In this document: piece by piece, positions 1-11,090 of the stretch
How positions within the stretch are numbered: position 1 is the first letter of the stretch
Layout of the letters: each line of letters begins with the position of its first letter
Source: Semisulcospira habei
Taxonomy: Eukaryota; Mollusca; Gastropoda; Semisulcospiridae
Direction of reading: 5' to 3'
DNA: 64,000 bases
NCBI GenBank assembly: GCA_036245525.1
Contig: BTPG01000001.1
Span: forward strand, 220,873,144 to 220,937,143
Program-made: the position numbers and the translations under genes
The notes under the pieces: generated by a model
What the model was told of the DNA's origin: nothing
The model's input: only the letters and a program-made list of their open reading frames with translations
Databases searched by the model: none

Positions 1-1408
1 TATGTTGCGCTTTGGCCGTGAGTTTTCTGCTATTATGTCGCGCTTTGGCCGTTAGGTTTCTGCTATTATGTCGCGCTTTGGCCATGAGGTTTCTGCTATT
101 ATGTCGCGCTTTGGACCTGAGTCTTCTACTATTATGTCGCGCTTTGGACCTGAGTTTTCTACTATTATGTCGCGCTTTGGCCGTGAGTTTTCTGCTATTA
201 TGTCGCGCTTTGGCCGTGAGGTTTCTGCTATTATGTCGCGCTTTGGCCGTGAGGTTTCTGCTATTATGTCGCGCTTTGGCCGTGAGTTTTATGCTATTAT
301 GTTGCGCTTTGGCAGTGAGGTTTCTGCTATTATGTCGCGCTTTGGCCGTGAGTTTTCTGCTGTTATGTCGCGCTTTGGACGTGAGGTTTCTGCTATTATG
401 TCGCGCTTTGGCCGTGAGGTTTCTGCTATTATGTCGCGCTTTGGCCGTGAGTTTTCTGCTATTATATCGCGCTTTGGTCGTGAGGTTTCTGCTATTATGT
501 CGCGCTTTGGCCGTGAGTTTTCTGCTATTATGTCGCGCTTTGGCCGTGAGTTTTCTGCTATTATGTCGCGCTTTGGCCGTGAGTTTTCTGCTATTATGTC
601 GCGCTTTGGCCGTGAGGTTTCTGCTATCATGTCTCGCTTTGGCCGTGAGGTTTCTGCTATTATGTTGCGCTTTGGCCGTGAGGTTTCTGCTATTATGTCG
701 CGCTTTGGCCGTGAGGTTTCTGCTATTATGTCGCGCTTTGGCAGTGAGGTTTCTGCTATTATGTCGCGCTTTGGCCGTGAGGTTTCTGCTATTATGTCGC
801 GCTTTGGCCCTGAGGTTTCTGCTATTATGTCGCGCTTTGGCCGTGAGGTTTCTGCTATTATGTCGCGCTTTGGCCCTGAGTTTTCTGCTATTATGTCGCG
901 CTTTGGCCGTGAGGTTTCTGCTATTATGTCGCGCTTTGGCCGTGAGTTTTCTGCTATTATGTCGCGCTTTGGCCGTGAGTTTTCTGCTATTATGTCGCGC
1001 TTTGGCCGTGAGTATTCTGCTATTATGTCGCGCTTTGGCCGTGAGGTTTCTGCTATTATGTCGTGCTTTGGCCGTGAGTTTTCTGCTATTATGTCGCTTT
1101 GGCAGTGAGTTTTCTGCTATTATGTCGCGCTTTGGCCGTGAGTATTCTGCTATTATGTCGCGCTTTGGCCGTGAGTTTTCTGCTATTATGTCGCGCTTTG
1201 GACGTGAGGTTTCTGCTATTATGTCGTGCTTTGGCCGTGAGGTTTCTGCTATTATGTCGCGCTTTGGCCGTGAGTTTTCTGCTATTATGTCGCTCTTTGG
1301 CCGTGAGTTTTATGCTATTATGTCGCGCTTTGGCCGTGAGGTTTCTGCTATTATGTCGCGCTTTGGCCGTGAGTTTTCTGTTAATATGTCGCGCTTTGGA
1401 CGTGAGTG
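1..1408. repeat. 33-bp minisatellite array (about 43 units, runs off the window edge)
   Basis: Units of 33 bp with the core TATGTCGCGCTTTGGCCGTG followed by AGG or AGT, TTTCTGCTAT. Because 33 is divisible by three, several frames stay open: one gives 11-residue repeats of the type MSRFGREVSAI, another gives RALAVSFLLLC, and part of the minus strand is also open. A unit near 1092 lacks 2 bp, which swaps the two plus-strand frames without closing either. A unit near 51-55 has a TAG in the MSRFG frame. Variants between units (GTT/TTT, CGT/AGT/CCT) are mostly non-synonymous in that frame, which argues against selection on a protein. There is no clear start context or flanking exon. I call it a satellite, not a gene. 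Confidence 0.93.
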
Positions 1409-2289
1409 GCGTAACTTGATAACGAGTAAAAGCGACTGAAAAAGTTAAAGTTTAGAAACTGTAATATTTGCGTGCCACGTGGTGTGTTGGAAGTGTTCAA
1501 GACATATTTTGAACACCACCATTTAATGCCTCACAACAGCTGGCTTGGACAGTAAGGCCGCTTTATTACACGTTCAGTTCTGCGGCGGTGAGTGTACGAT
1601 CGTTTTCTAAGTGTTTATGCCTAGCAAAAAAGATTGCAAAGAAATTGCGTCACGGTGTCACACGTCACATAAGTTTTGTTGAAAAAAAAAAACAACATTT
1701 CCTCTGAGTGAGACAAGTGATTCTGTAGTGTTGTACAAACTAACAAACAGAACGACTGCAATGCAGCAATGGTGAAGTTACACAAGACATTTTATTTAAT
1801 TGATGTTGAAATTGGCACTGTCTGAACAGCATATTTTGACTTGGGACCATATACGTGATCTAATGAAGTATCTGATTGTGTAGCTCCAGTAGAAGTCTAT
1901 CCACCGTCCGCAATGTGAATGAATGAACGAATGGATGAACCCGTAATTATCACTGATTTGTAGAATGAGAGGTTCACCTTTTCATAAGCTGAACCTCGCA
2001 TTCTCTACATGAGAATTACTATTTATTCATTCTAACCCTAATTTTGAATTTGCATACTCATCTCAGTTGAGGGCTTTCCTGTGGGCAACTAGCGCTGGAA
2101 GTGAAAGAGATATGTTTCGGCAGAAGAGGGAGGTCAGCGGGGTATCTTGCAGGCGCGCATTATTAGATGTCCGAGATCTTGCGGCGGAGCGTGGCACGTG
2201 CCGTGACGTGTAATTGCCTTCTCATTGGCGCCCTCGGTCACCTGACTATCAGAGATGAACTGTTGTTGGCAACCTCGCTCCGACTAAAA
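1409..2289. other. Unassigned sequence between minisatellite and composite repeat
   Basis: No coding exon, tRNA or long repeat recognised. It holds one short hairpin (listed separately) and a palindromic GGCACGTGCC near 2193. AT content is moderate to high, as in the other unassigned stretches. Confidence 0.5.
1961..2008. repeat. Short hairpin (imperfect inverted repeat)
   Basis: AGAATGAGAGGTTCAC is followed after a short loop by the near-complement GAACCTCGCATTCTCT. This resembles a very small MITE or MITE remnant. No second copy was noticed in the window. Confidence 0.55.
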
Positions 2290-3172
2290 AGAACGTCGGC
2301 CGTCCGCAGTCGTCGCACTTCGTCCGCCCATGCACCGTCCGCCATTGTACAACAACCGTTGGCCATTGTCCATGGTAAACTTTAACGTCGGCATTTTCTC
2401 GGAGACTATTTAAGCCACAGTCTTCAGACTTGGCCCAAAGGCGGATCATCTGTGTGGTAAGATCTGTCTACACATACAATTGCGCTGATCTCTGTCAAAG
2501 TTCAAGGCTACAGTGGATTAGGAAATATGTCAAAATAGCAATATTTTAACAAAAGATTTATCTGTGCACTATACTATTTACAACTTGAAACACAAACTTG
2601 GTATAAAGGCAAATGATGGTAAGACCTTGCTATGCATACAAATTTGAATGACCATTTGAGAAGGTCGAGGGTCACACTAGTTTAGGAAATAGATGAAACA
2701 AAATGGCCATTTTTCCTCTGAAGTACTATTTACGGCTTCAAACCCAAACTTAGTACAGGTATTGCTGTCAGTAGACTGTTCTACACATACTAATTTGGAT
2801 GCCCGAAAAGGTCAAGGGTCACGATATGAGAAAATGAGTATAAAATGCTAATTTCAGTTGTGGAATGTTATTATATATTTGCGTTTTTACAAACTTTTCA
2901 ATGTGACATTTTGGCACAAAGGTGGCTGGTGATAAGACCTTTCTAATCATACCAATTTAGCTGACCTCTTGCACGAGCTTTTGACAAACATGAGAAAATG
3001 CATACATTTTGAAAAACAGACTTCTTTGGTGCAAACGCCACCTCTCTACTCGTATCAAGATAACTGAACACTTTTAGAGACCTTTTAGAAAGTTGAAGGT
3101 CGCTAAGGTCAGACTTATAACCTGCTTGCTCGTCCACATGAGCCTTAAGGACTTTGCCGTTCTTGTTTGTTC
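2290..3172 (+). mobile_element. Composite repeat, copy 1 (5' end degraded)
   Basis: Contains the family leader (GTCCGTCC-type tract, then GTAAACTTTAACGTCGGCAT, then AGACTATTTAAGCCACAGTC) followed by divergent internal units of about 158 bp. Those units carry ACTAATTTGGATG and AAGGTCAAGGGTCAC. The 3' end is a mutated CACATGAGCC followed by TTAAGGACTTTGCCGTTCTT. The 5' terminal GGCTCACGTG is not recognisable. No protein is encoded. The short open frames here are unconvincing. Confidence 0.8.
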
Positions 3173-3549
3173 CTAGTTTTCTTTATAAACATTCGTGTCT
3201 CTCGACGAAATGTTGTCAATTTGTAAAGATGTCTGTTGGACATGTGTAGTCGTCTGTCAGTGAATAGCGCTCTGTGCATGCAAGTCATTATAGGGGCCTC
3301 TTTACACCAATACATGTTCTGATATGTGTGAAAATGTGCCTTTTGCATTTTTCTGTCTGAATCAAAGTGCCTTTTATGGTATCCATGTTTCCCACTGCCT
3401 AACGATGTTGATTATGCAGCCTAACTTTTCAAGCACAACATAACATAACTGTACGCAATGAAGCTGATAGGTAATAGAAACAAATTAAAAACAAGAAAGA
3501 CAAAGCCCTAAAGACTCATGTGTCCGACCAAACCGCCACATTATACAGG

Positions 3550-3735
3550 TCACTGAATGAGCAAGCGTTTAAGTGTCTTAATCAAGATGTATGCATACAT
3601 TTGTAAACCCTCCGTGACCCTTGACCTTTGTGAAGGATCGACTAAATTAGTATGCATATAAAGGTGTTATCACCAGCTACCTTTATGCCAAATTTGATTT
3701 TTTTTTTAAAATTAGAACAAACATGGTGCGCTTCT
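3550..3735 (-). mobile_element. Fragment of the composite repeat in reverse orientation
   Basis: Read on the minus strand it shows the unit order of the family: GGCATAAAGGTAGCTGGTGA, GCATACTAATTTAGTCGA, AAAGGTCAAGGGTCACGG, then the segment with TTAAGACACTT. It is the only minus-oriented piece noticed. All seven longer copies read on the plus strand. Confidence 0.7.
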
Positions 3736-4166
3736 ACTTCCAAAACACAAATTTTCAGGTCATTGATGCTCGCCGAATTTAATAGATATCCATGTTTTAC
3801 ATGAACTTGCGTCTGAGATAGTGTTAGATAGACACGATATCAGTCCTGTTCCCAACCGGCAATTTCTCGGACGTTTGGTCACGTTTGAAACCATGGTAGG
3901 CCTATGCGACGGAAAGTACCCATTGTGTGGAAAAATTATGAGCACTGTACTAGTGCCAGCAGTTCCTAATACAGTAAATTTTGCCCGATATCAAAGTGCT
4001 TGGGGAGACTGAAACAATTTTGTTCATGTAGTTATCCGAAGTTTGTTATAAGTGAATTAATTTTCATAGAAAAAGCATTGTCTAGACCTCTGAAACTGAA
4101 ATACTTGTGGGGGAGTCTCCGACCTTGTTACAAGTATGAAGCAGAGTCGACATTACTAGTTTTTTT
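3736..4166. other. Unassigned
   Basis: No recognisable gene or repeat. Two short overlapping open frames on opposite strands around 3760-4012 have no recognisable protein character. Confidence 0.4.
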
Positions 4167-4246
4167 TTAACTCATTCGAGACGTGCTGCCTCTGGATACG
4201 CGGCATAAGCCGCGTTTCCGGAGGCGGCACGTCTCGAATGAGTTAA
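4167..4246. mobile_element. TTAA-flanked hairpin MITE, family D
   Basis: Near-perfect palindrome starting TTAACTCATTCGAGACGTG and ending CACGTCTCGAATGAGTTAA. The loop lies around GCGGCATAAGCCGC. A second, longer copy lies at 36890-36994. TTAA at both ends is the target signature of piggyBac-type transposases, so this is probably a non-autonomous piggyBac-like element. That assignment is an inference from the ends only. Confidence 0.85.
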
Positions 4247-4801
4247 GGCATCACAGGGAGATTGGAGAGGGGTGTGTGCACATTCTTCAATGTGCTTGTG
4301 CTGTGCCATTTGTTTGCTGGTCTGTGACTGATTTTAGAAACAGCTTAGAGCCGTATGGTCTACAATCGTACGCTAGCACATATTTATGTCAGAGGCAACT
4401 ACTTTTGCATCAGATTATTCTGGTTTCCGACCAACCATGATCCCACTCTAACCATCTGGCCAAATATTTGCCGCTGTCCAGAACCGATCCAGGAACTTTC
4501 TGAGTTTGCCATGTACCGGCTATAGCCATCAGCACCGACCTGCAAGAGGAAACAGATCTATCCTGGTGAGCCCCCCGCAGGGTGTTAGGGCTATGAAGTT
4601 CTCTGGCTTGCCATATTTATCCGCTTCTCGCCTCATAAGCGAGGATCATTCAGCATCCTTCTATATAGTTGGTGTATGTCTGTATGTAGAACAGTCTGAG
4701 AAGTGGCAGTAGGCGGTGGATAGCACAAACTAATTTATGAAGACATTCATAAAAAGGGCCGGAAAAAAAAGAAGGGAGGAAGATTGAAATAATACAAATC
4801 G
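4247..4801. other. Unassigned
   Basis: No gene recognised. A degenerate family-C-like stretch (GAGCCCCCCGCAGGG, GAAGTTCTCTGG) lies near 4565-4610, too decayed to delimit. Confidence 0.4.
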
Positions 4802-4868
4802 GCAAGAGATATAGATCCTCATGTGCCCCCGCAATTTGTGGGGGCTCATGAGGATCTGTACCTCTTGC
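4802..4868. mobile_element. Hairpin repeat, family C
   Basis: Left arm GCAAGAGATATAGATCCTCA, right arm TGAGGATCTGTACCTCTTGC, with a GC-rich centre (CCCCCGCAATTTGTGGGGG). Both arms carry AGATCCTCATG. Best compared with 51943-52007, which is almost the same sequence. Confidence 0.85.
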
Positions 4869-5143
4869 ATTCTGGTGTCCACTGCGTCATAGATTTTGCC
4901 GATTTTTTTTCGTCCGACTACGCGTGGGCGTTGAGTAGGTAAACTGAGAAGGAACACACGACCATGGGGAAACGAAAGAAGAACAGAGCACTTTTACGTC
5001 CGCATGTCAGAATCTGACACCTGGGTCTCAGAAAGGAGGAAAATACAAATTCCAGTTACAAGGGTGTTTGGTGAATGGCAGGGTCAGTATTTACAAATAG
5101 CATGATCCCTTTTCGAGACTAGACCTTTTTTCGGCCCCCTCCT

Positions 5144-5160
5144 CCCCCCCCCCCCCCCCT

Positions 5161-5191
<31 letters not shown>
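5144..5191. repeat. C-run and CA microsatellite
   Basis: A C-rich run followed by (CA)n directly upstream of the solo LTR. The (CA)n is evidently the target into which the LTR element inserted, because CACAC flanks both sides of it. Confidence 0.85.
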
Positions 5192-5193
<2 letters not shown>

Positions 5194-5912
5194 TCGCGTT
5201 TGTGGTTGTGTTGTTCTTTTGAGAGCATGTGTATGTTGATCCTAGGAAAGATCCGATATTCAATTGAGTTGTTTTGGATAAGAATTACGTACCTTTTTAG
5301 TAGGATTCATTTTCTTTTGCTTGGAGAATTGCGAACGATTTCTGTTGTGTAGCTAAAATGACCGGTTTCGTTACATTGTTGCTGTAGTCCAACCTCGTTT
5401 GACCTAGAACGTTCTAGAAAAGGCGCGATTATTCTAGTGACCTCATATGAAAGTTGTTGGCTACATTTCGTAAAATTGTATCGAATGCGCCTATATGTTA
5501 GTCGAAAGCCGCTGTAGTTAATTCTAGAGTATTCTTTTTAATGAATAATTAATAAGTTTTCTTTTCTAATTGGTTGTGTTGTGTGAATTTGCAGGATTGT
5601 TCTGGAAATCTGTAATAGTATAACAGAGCGTGTTAGGAAATATGTGTGTACATTGTATGAGAGACGCAGTGTGTCAAACGTGTTGATGCATTGTAAAGGA
5701 GACAGTGTATCAGTGTCGGTGCATTTGAGGATGCATTGTGCTGAGATTGCATCGCTGCAAATAAATGTTGTTGGAACTGTTACTCCAGTGTGGTCTACAA
5801 CCTTGTGCCACATGTGACGAGCTGCAGCTGAATGAAGTTTCTTTACAAGAATCCTACGTGCGTGCGTCTGATGTGATTGTATCATACTACGACTACCATT
5901 CACCACGTAACA
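5192..5912 (+). mobile_element. Solo LTR, family L, plus orientation
   Basis: Starts TGTCGCG (TGTTACG in the second copy) and ends CGTAACA, so the ends are short inverted repeats of the LTR type TG...CA. It is flanked by CACAC on both sides, compatible with a 5-bp target duplication but not decisive inside (CA)n. A TATA-like AATAGTATAACAGAG lies near 5615 and a poly(A) signal AATAAA near 5760, giving plausible U3/R/U5 order. It is homologous over almost its whole length to 50314-51059 in opposite orientation. No internal gag/pol region is present. Confidence 0.88.
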
Positions 5913-6015
5913 CACACACACACCACACACACGCACGCACGCACGCACGCACACAATGGCGCGCGCGCACATACACACGCACACATACACACGCACACAT
6001 ACACACACACACACC
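5913..6015. repeat. Compound CA/CG microsatellite
   Basis: (CA)n with CACG interruptions continuing from the LTR target. Open frames read through it are artefacts of the dinucleotide repeat. Confidence 0.85.
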
Positions 6016-6511
6016 CAAATATCAGCCTAAAGAACATAGATGAGAGATTAGTGGGGGTACTATTTTAAACTCGCCTCTTCCTAAAATGGACACTAGTCAA
6101 AATGAGCGAAAAAAAGCGTTAAAACGGTGGCTTTGTTAGTGTGTCCATCCACGCAGATGTCACTCAGCCTTCTCTACCTAGCCTAATGGTCACACATTTA
6201 ACAGAATGGTCAGTAATTAAGTCTGTCAGATAATTGATCCATCAGTAATTAGTCCGTCAGCCCGTTCCATCAGACAGCAGACTACTTGATTCGTTGATTA
6301 GTCGATCGATTAACAAGTCATTCCATCCGTTCTGGTCATTCTGACAATTCGGTAAATAACCAAACAACGTATTACAGATATAATAATGGATCATTAGACT
6401 GATATATATAAAGTGACAGTTTGCATGAATGAAGTGTCCGCGGATGGGAGTCATCCAGGAAACTTAGGCGCATACCCCATCGCCATATTCAGTCGTCGTA
6501 AATGAATGCAC
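6016..6511. other. Unassigned
   Basis: AT-rich sequence with tetranucleotide-like tracts of TCAGT/GATT around 6200-6310. No gene or named repeat recognised. Confidence 0.4.
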
Positions 6512-6722
6512 TTAACTCATTCAGCCCGACGCACGTATTTCCCAAATTAATATGGAGGTGTCATCTAACGACAATGCACCTGATGCAGGAGATGAATCGT
6601 CCATGATAATTCAAGGCGTAGTGCCAGATTAGCTTGGCGCCGACAGGCGCCTAGCTAATCTAACCCCACCCTTGAATTATCATGGTCGACCCATCTCCTG
6701 CTGTAGTGCGTTAGGGCTGAAT
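6512..6722. mobile_element. TTAA-type hairpin MITE, family A
   Basis: Left end TTAACTCATTCAGCCCGACG. Then CCATGATAATTCAAGG, the core AGCTTGGCGCC...GGCGCC, AATTATCATGG and GGGCTGAATGA at the right. The right TTAA is mutated. Outer arms include TTTCCCAAATT and CAGGAGATG. Family A is the commonest TTAA-flanked element in the window. Confidence 0.9.
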
Positions 6723-6733
6723 GACTATTGGCC

Positions 6734-6737
<4 letters not shown>

Positions 6738-6768
<31 letters not shown>
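6738..6768. repeat. (TC)n microsatellite
   Basis: Short (TC)n tract. No LINE is inserted here, in contrast to the longer tracts at 32.5-39.4 kb. Confidence 0.8.
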
Positions 6769-6770
<2 letters not shown>

Positions 6771-7093
6771 CTCTCTCTGTGTTCGTCAGTGCGGCGTGCG
6801 TGCGTGTACATAAGCTGATGATGAAGACGGCGACTTTTGATAGGCCTTCTTTTGGTACAGAGTATCGTTTTAGGCGTTGACGTATACTCGTAAATGAACA
6901 CTAAAGTGAAAGAAATAAGATATATAATTCAGTATCGCTTTCTCGCATTCATTAGATTTCTCCGCACACAGGTTACTACTTTCTCCGACTTGCCTAGGCT
7001 AATATGCACCCCGTGGTTGTGCTGTTATATCGTGCCAGCTAAACCCACACTGACTATCAAATTCTGTGGAGTCCAATGGATTCGACATCTGGA
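6769..7093. other. Unassigned
   Basis: No gene or repeat recognised. An open frame from 6894 runs into the following hairpin repeat and is not convincing. Confidence 0.4.
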
Positions 7094-7165
7094 AGCAAGA
7101 GGCATAGACTCTCATGTGCCTCTGCCGCGACTCCAAGGGCACACGAGAGTCTGTGCATCTAGCGG
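7094..7165. mobile_element. Hairpin repeat, family C (diverged)
   Basis: GCAAGAGGCATAGACTCTCA on the left and GAGAGTCTGTGCATCTAG on the right. The copy-specific change ACTCTCATG / CGAGAGT is present on both arms. Confidence 0.75.
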
Positions 7166-7672
7166 CAGAGAAAGAGGAAAGACAACGAGTGTGTTTTATC
7201 TGTACCTTCACAGAACTCTTGTAAACGTGCACCGATAGGGGCGCTACGCTTTGGTAACTAACGCTCTCATTTTCAGGGCCAAGTGACACAATGTCGAGAT
7301 CATGTCAGTATATTAGAATCGAGAGCGATTTCCTTACTAACTGGCAAATCGCAGTAGATGTGTCGACCTTGGAAGCTCAGAGGTGGCTGCTGATCAGTAG
7401 CTGCTTCAGTTCAGTTCAGTCGGGCCTAGGCAAACTCGCGTTATTTCTCAGTTCAAGGAGAGCTCCCAGTAAGCAACCACCCTTCATCTACATCATTGGA
7501 CATCTGCCTGTCTTCAAAATGACGCTGGCAAAGAACAGGTCGGGGCAAATAAGATAAATCTTTGCTGGTGGTATACGAGTTTTACCTCTGAAACCACATG
7601 AAACCCATCTGCTCCATTGCTGAAATGATCTAGTCGCTGATGGCGCGGAAAACACAAGTATTAATGGCGAGG
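7166..7672. other. Unassigned
   Basis: No gene recognised. An open frame at 7291-7557 has an ATG but no recognisable domain, and splice support is lacking. Confidence 0.35.
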
Positions 7673-7742
7673 GCAAGAGACATAGCTTTTTATGAGTCCC
7701 CACTACATGTGCGGGGGGCGCATGAGGATCTGTGTCTTTTGC
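7673..7742. mobile_element. Hairpin repeat, family C
   Basis: GCAAGAGACATAGC on the left and CATGAGGATCTGTGTCTTTTGC on the right, positions 7723-7742. The left arm is the more decayed. Confidence 0.75.
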
Positions 7743-7794
7743 AAATAGATTCAGTTATGGTCACTGGAGTGTGTTGGGATGAGATAGGGCTCGC

Positions 7795-8008
7795 TTAACC
7801 CATTCAGCCCTGACGCAATACAGCAGGAGATGGGTCGACCATGATAATTCAAGGGTAGTGCCAGATTAGCTTGGCGCCTGTCGGCGCCAAGCTAATCTGG
7901 CAATGCCCTTGAATTATCATGGTCGATCCATCTCCTGCAAGTGGTGCATAGTCGTTAGATGACGCCTCCAAAATTTGGGAAACACGTGCGCCGGGCTGAT
8001 TGAGTTAA
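7795..8008. mobile_element. TTAA-type hairpin MITE, family A (well preserved)
   Basis: TTAACCCATTCAGCCC at the left and GGGCTGATTGAGTTAA at the right, so TTAA is intact on both sides. The central palindrome is GATTAGCTTGGCGCC / GGCGCCAAGCTAATC, flanked by AATTCAAGGGTAGTGCC and its complement. No coding capacity. It is 214 bp, a good family reference together with 30573-30789. Confidence 0.93.
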
Positions 8009-8175
8009 GCATGAACTGTTCATGCATTTTTCGTTACCATGACAAGTTGTACTGTGTGAATTACTCAGACAAAGAAATATTCTTCTAGCTAATCGATGGT
8101 GTTTGCATGCAACCTCGTAAGTGACAATTTGGGGGCGAAATCATAGTTTTGATGCTTTTGCCTCCTTTGATTTTT

Positions 8176-9163
8176 GGCTCACGTGCGATAGCAAAAGTGA
8201 TTTTATGTAATGGGCCAGTGGTTGTCTGTCTGTCGTCCGTCTGCCGTCGCCCGTGGTAAACTTTAACGTTGGCATTTTCTCAGAGATATTTAAGCCACAG
8301 TCTTCAAGCTTGGCCCAAAGATACTTTTTCACAGGACCTTTCTATGCATACCAACTTTAGTGAACACTCTCTAAAAGGTCAAGGTCAGAGGGTATCCAAA
8401 AATAGGTCCACAATGGCCATTTTTTTAATTACAAAAATCATCTGGTCCCAGATACTTTGTTCAATTTCATACCCAAACATTGTACAGAGGTACCTGAAGG
8501 TAAGACCATTTTATGCGTACTAATTTTAATGAGCTGGGGGATAGGTCAGAAGAGGACACGAAATAGGTAAAGAACACAAAAATTGTCTTTTCTCAAATAC
8601 TGTTTTCAACTTCAAACCCAAACCTGGTACAGAGATACCTGATGGTAAGACCTTTCTATGCATACTAATTTGGTTGAACCCTTGGAAAGGTCAAGGGTCA
8701 CAAGAAATAGGTTTTAAAATAGCCATAGTTTCACTCAGATTGTTCTATTCTCTAATTTTCTTTTCAACTTCAAACCCAGACTTAGTACATAGATACCTGA
8801 TGGTAGTACCTTTCTGTGGATTCTAATTTGGATGACCCCTCGGAAAGGTCATTAGTCACGGGGGAGTTGATAAAACGTGTAAAAATGGCTTAACGATAGC
8901 CGATGTCAAAACCTTTCTTTGCATACTAATTTAGTTGACCCCTTGCGAAGGTCAAGGGTTACAGAGGGTTGACAGATATGTAAAAAATGCTTAATTTCAG
9001 GGCCGGATCTGGGGGGAGGTTACAGGGGTTCCGGACCCCCCCCCCCCCCGGATACGCCCCCCCCCCCCCGCCCCTCCCCTCACCCCCTCAGACCCAAAAT
9101 TCTTTTAAATGCTATAACAAAGTCCCTTTTGGGGGTGTTTGGACCCCCCCCCCCCCCCCCCGC

Positions 9164-9241
<78 letters not shown>

Positions 9242-9488
9242 GCATTTCGATTTTTCGGCCCCTGGAAGCAAGGTCTAGCGTCGGGGAGGTCTTTTGTATC
9301 AGGTTGAAGGTCCCAAACAAAACGTTGGTAACTGATCCGCCCCAGAATTTTGAGAAAACATAAATTACACTGGTGCAAAAGTCAACCCATTACTTATCTT
9401 TAAGACACTTAAACTTTCCATTGGCCTGTCAGAAACGTCAAGGTTACAAATGCAGACTTGTTATGTGAATAGGTTATACACGTGATCC
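8176..9488 (+). mobile_element. Composite repeat, copy 2 (interrupted by a hAT-like repeat)
   Basis: Starts GGCTCACGTGCGATAGC and ends CACGTGATCC, a degenerate inverted pair. The leader (GTCCGTCTGCCGTCGCC, GTAAACTTTAACGTTGGC) is followed by about five units with ACCTGATGGTAAGACC and AAAGGTCAAGGGTCA (8686-8700). The sequence is interrupted at 8998-9345 by another repeat and resumes with TTTTGAGAAAACATAAAT. Confidence 0.85.
8998..9345. mobile_element. hAT-like GC-rich repeat inserted in composite copy 2
   Basis: Ends CAGGGCCGGATCTGG and CTGATCCGCCCCAG form an inverted pair of the CAGGGGCGGATC type common in hAT-like MITEs. Inside are long C-runs, (CA)n at 9165-9240 and a shared segment, GGAAGCAAGGTCTAGCGTCG then CAGGTTGAAGGTCCC. 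AATTT borders both sides (8993-8997 and 9346-9350), part of a possible target duplication. Related copies lie at 32060-32233 and at 50252-50313 plus 51060-51356. Proline/histidine-rich frames here are repeat artefacts. Confidence 0.75.
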
Positions 9489-9998
9489 ATAGGCCATTCT
9501 TGTTTCCCCCATTTTCTTACGAAATCTGGAAACTGTAGTTTAACAGGAAATACTTATAACGGCCTTCAGAAGCCGAAAGCCTCAGAACACATATTCTGAC
9601 CAAAATGTAAGCATTTTGTTAACACACAATTGTTAGTTACGAGGTTACATGCAAACACCATCGTGATACATCACACTATGAAGCAATTTTTTTAATACAA
9701 GGGTTTTTCTTCCTCGCTTCTACATCTCCTTTTAGTCCCTCCTTTCTTAATTTTTCTTCTTCTCCTTAATCTGTTTTCCCTTTGAGTGAGCACATTTTTA
9801 TGCGTTCTTAAAAATGCTGCGGCCATTTTCTGTCCATTAGCAGAACACTTTCACTCTTTCAGAAAATGCACAAATTACTGTTGACATGAAACTCTATATA
9901 GAATCATACTGACCGACATTTTGCATTTTAGGTTAAACGCTTGCTGATTTTCTTCTGATGAAAACGGATACAAGCACAGACTGGCAAAAAGCAAAGGA
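9489..9998. other. Unassigned AT-rich sequence
   Basis: Pyrimidine-rich stretch near 9710-9790. No gene or repeat recognised. Confidence 0.4.
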
Positions 9999-10052
9999 TT
10001 TGATTGAGCCCTCGCAGTCGTGCGGACTCATGAGGATCTATACTTCTTGCAG
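9999..10052. mobile_element. Hairpin repeat, family C, right half
   Basis: GAGCCCTCGCAGTCGTGC then ACTCATGAGGATCTATACTT and CTTGCAGATGGG. The left arm is lost. Confidence 0.65.
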
Positions 10053-10297
10053 ATGGGTGGAAGTTGTCGCAGGAGTGATTAAAAAAAGGGATGTGGCTGA
10101 ACGCCAGACAGCAAAGTAATTTCTTGTGCTCCTGCCCTTTTGTGGGTGCGTTTGATTGAATTTAGAAATGAAATGTTGTGTTGGCGGTTGTGTTCGTGTT
10201 GAAAATAGAGTAGGCAAAATCCTTGTGTTAGTGCTCTATATAGCTTATTTACTGGATTGAAATATAAAAATAAAATTGTTATTTGGGTTTCGTTTTT

Positions 10298-11090
10298 GGC
10301 TCACGTGCGAAGCAAAAGTGAGTCTATGTTTGGGCCACTGGTCGTCCGTCCGGCGTCATCCGTCGTCCGTGGTAAACTTTAACGTTGGCATTTTCTCAGA
10401 GACTATTCAAGCCACAGTCTTCAAACTACGCCCACTTATACTTTGTGGGTAAGAACTTTCTAAAAATACCAATTTTATTTACCTCTCTCAAAGGTCAAGG
10501 TCAAAGGGGATCAGGAAATATATCCCAAATAGCCATATTTTGAGAAGAAAAAGAAATTTCAAGTACTATTCACAACTTCAAACTCAAACTTGGTACAGAG
10601 ATACCTGTTGGTAAAGACCTTCCTATACATACTAATTTGGATGACCCCTCGGAAAGGTCAAGGGTCACAAGAGATCAGGAAATAGGTCACAAATAGATAT
10701 TTCTTGACTAAAATTGTTTTTGCTCGAATAATATTTACAACTTCAAACCCAAACTTGGTCCAGAGATACCTGATGGTAAGACCTTCGTATGGATGAACCT
10801 GGGAAAGTCAAGGGTCACGCGAGATTGGCAAATGTTGTGAAAAAAACCCAGAAATTTAGCTTTTATCAGCACTTGCAAATTAAGCTTTTCAACCAGATTT
10901 GGCAGAAAGGTGGCTGATAAGACCTTTCTATGTATACTAATTTGGTTTACTATTCGCACAGGTCAAGGGTCACGGGAGATTGACAAAAACAAAAGTGAAA
11001 AATACATACATTTTGAGAAAATATGGATTTTGCAGGTACAAAACCAACCATCTGTTTACGTTTGAACTGGCTGATTCATGCACGTGAGCC
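10298..11090 (+). mobile_element. Composite repeat, copy 3
   Basis: Begins GGCTCACGTGCGAAGC and ends CACGTGAGCC, an exact inverted pair of 10 bp, followed by TTAAGGGTGTTGCC. After the leader there are four units of about 150-160 bp. DR1-like AGGTCAAGGGTCA lies at 10655-10667 and a similar one near 10960. The first unit has AAAGGTCAAGGTCAAAGG instead. Non-coding. Confidence 0.9.

Noticed and set aside
1..1408. CRISPR array
   Set aside because: Units are contiguous without unique spacers, and the rest of the window is eukaryotic.
12..1439. Open frames of 475 and 346 codons in the first 1.4 kb, as a repetitive protein gene
   Set aside because: They follow from the 33-bp period. Several frames are open at once, variants are not synonymous-biased, and there is no start or splice context.
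2290..3172. Helitron assignment for the composite repeat
   Set aside because: No 5' TC with 3' hairpin-CTRR end was found. The visible ends are short inverted repeats, so the class is left open.
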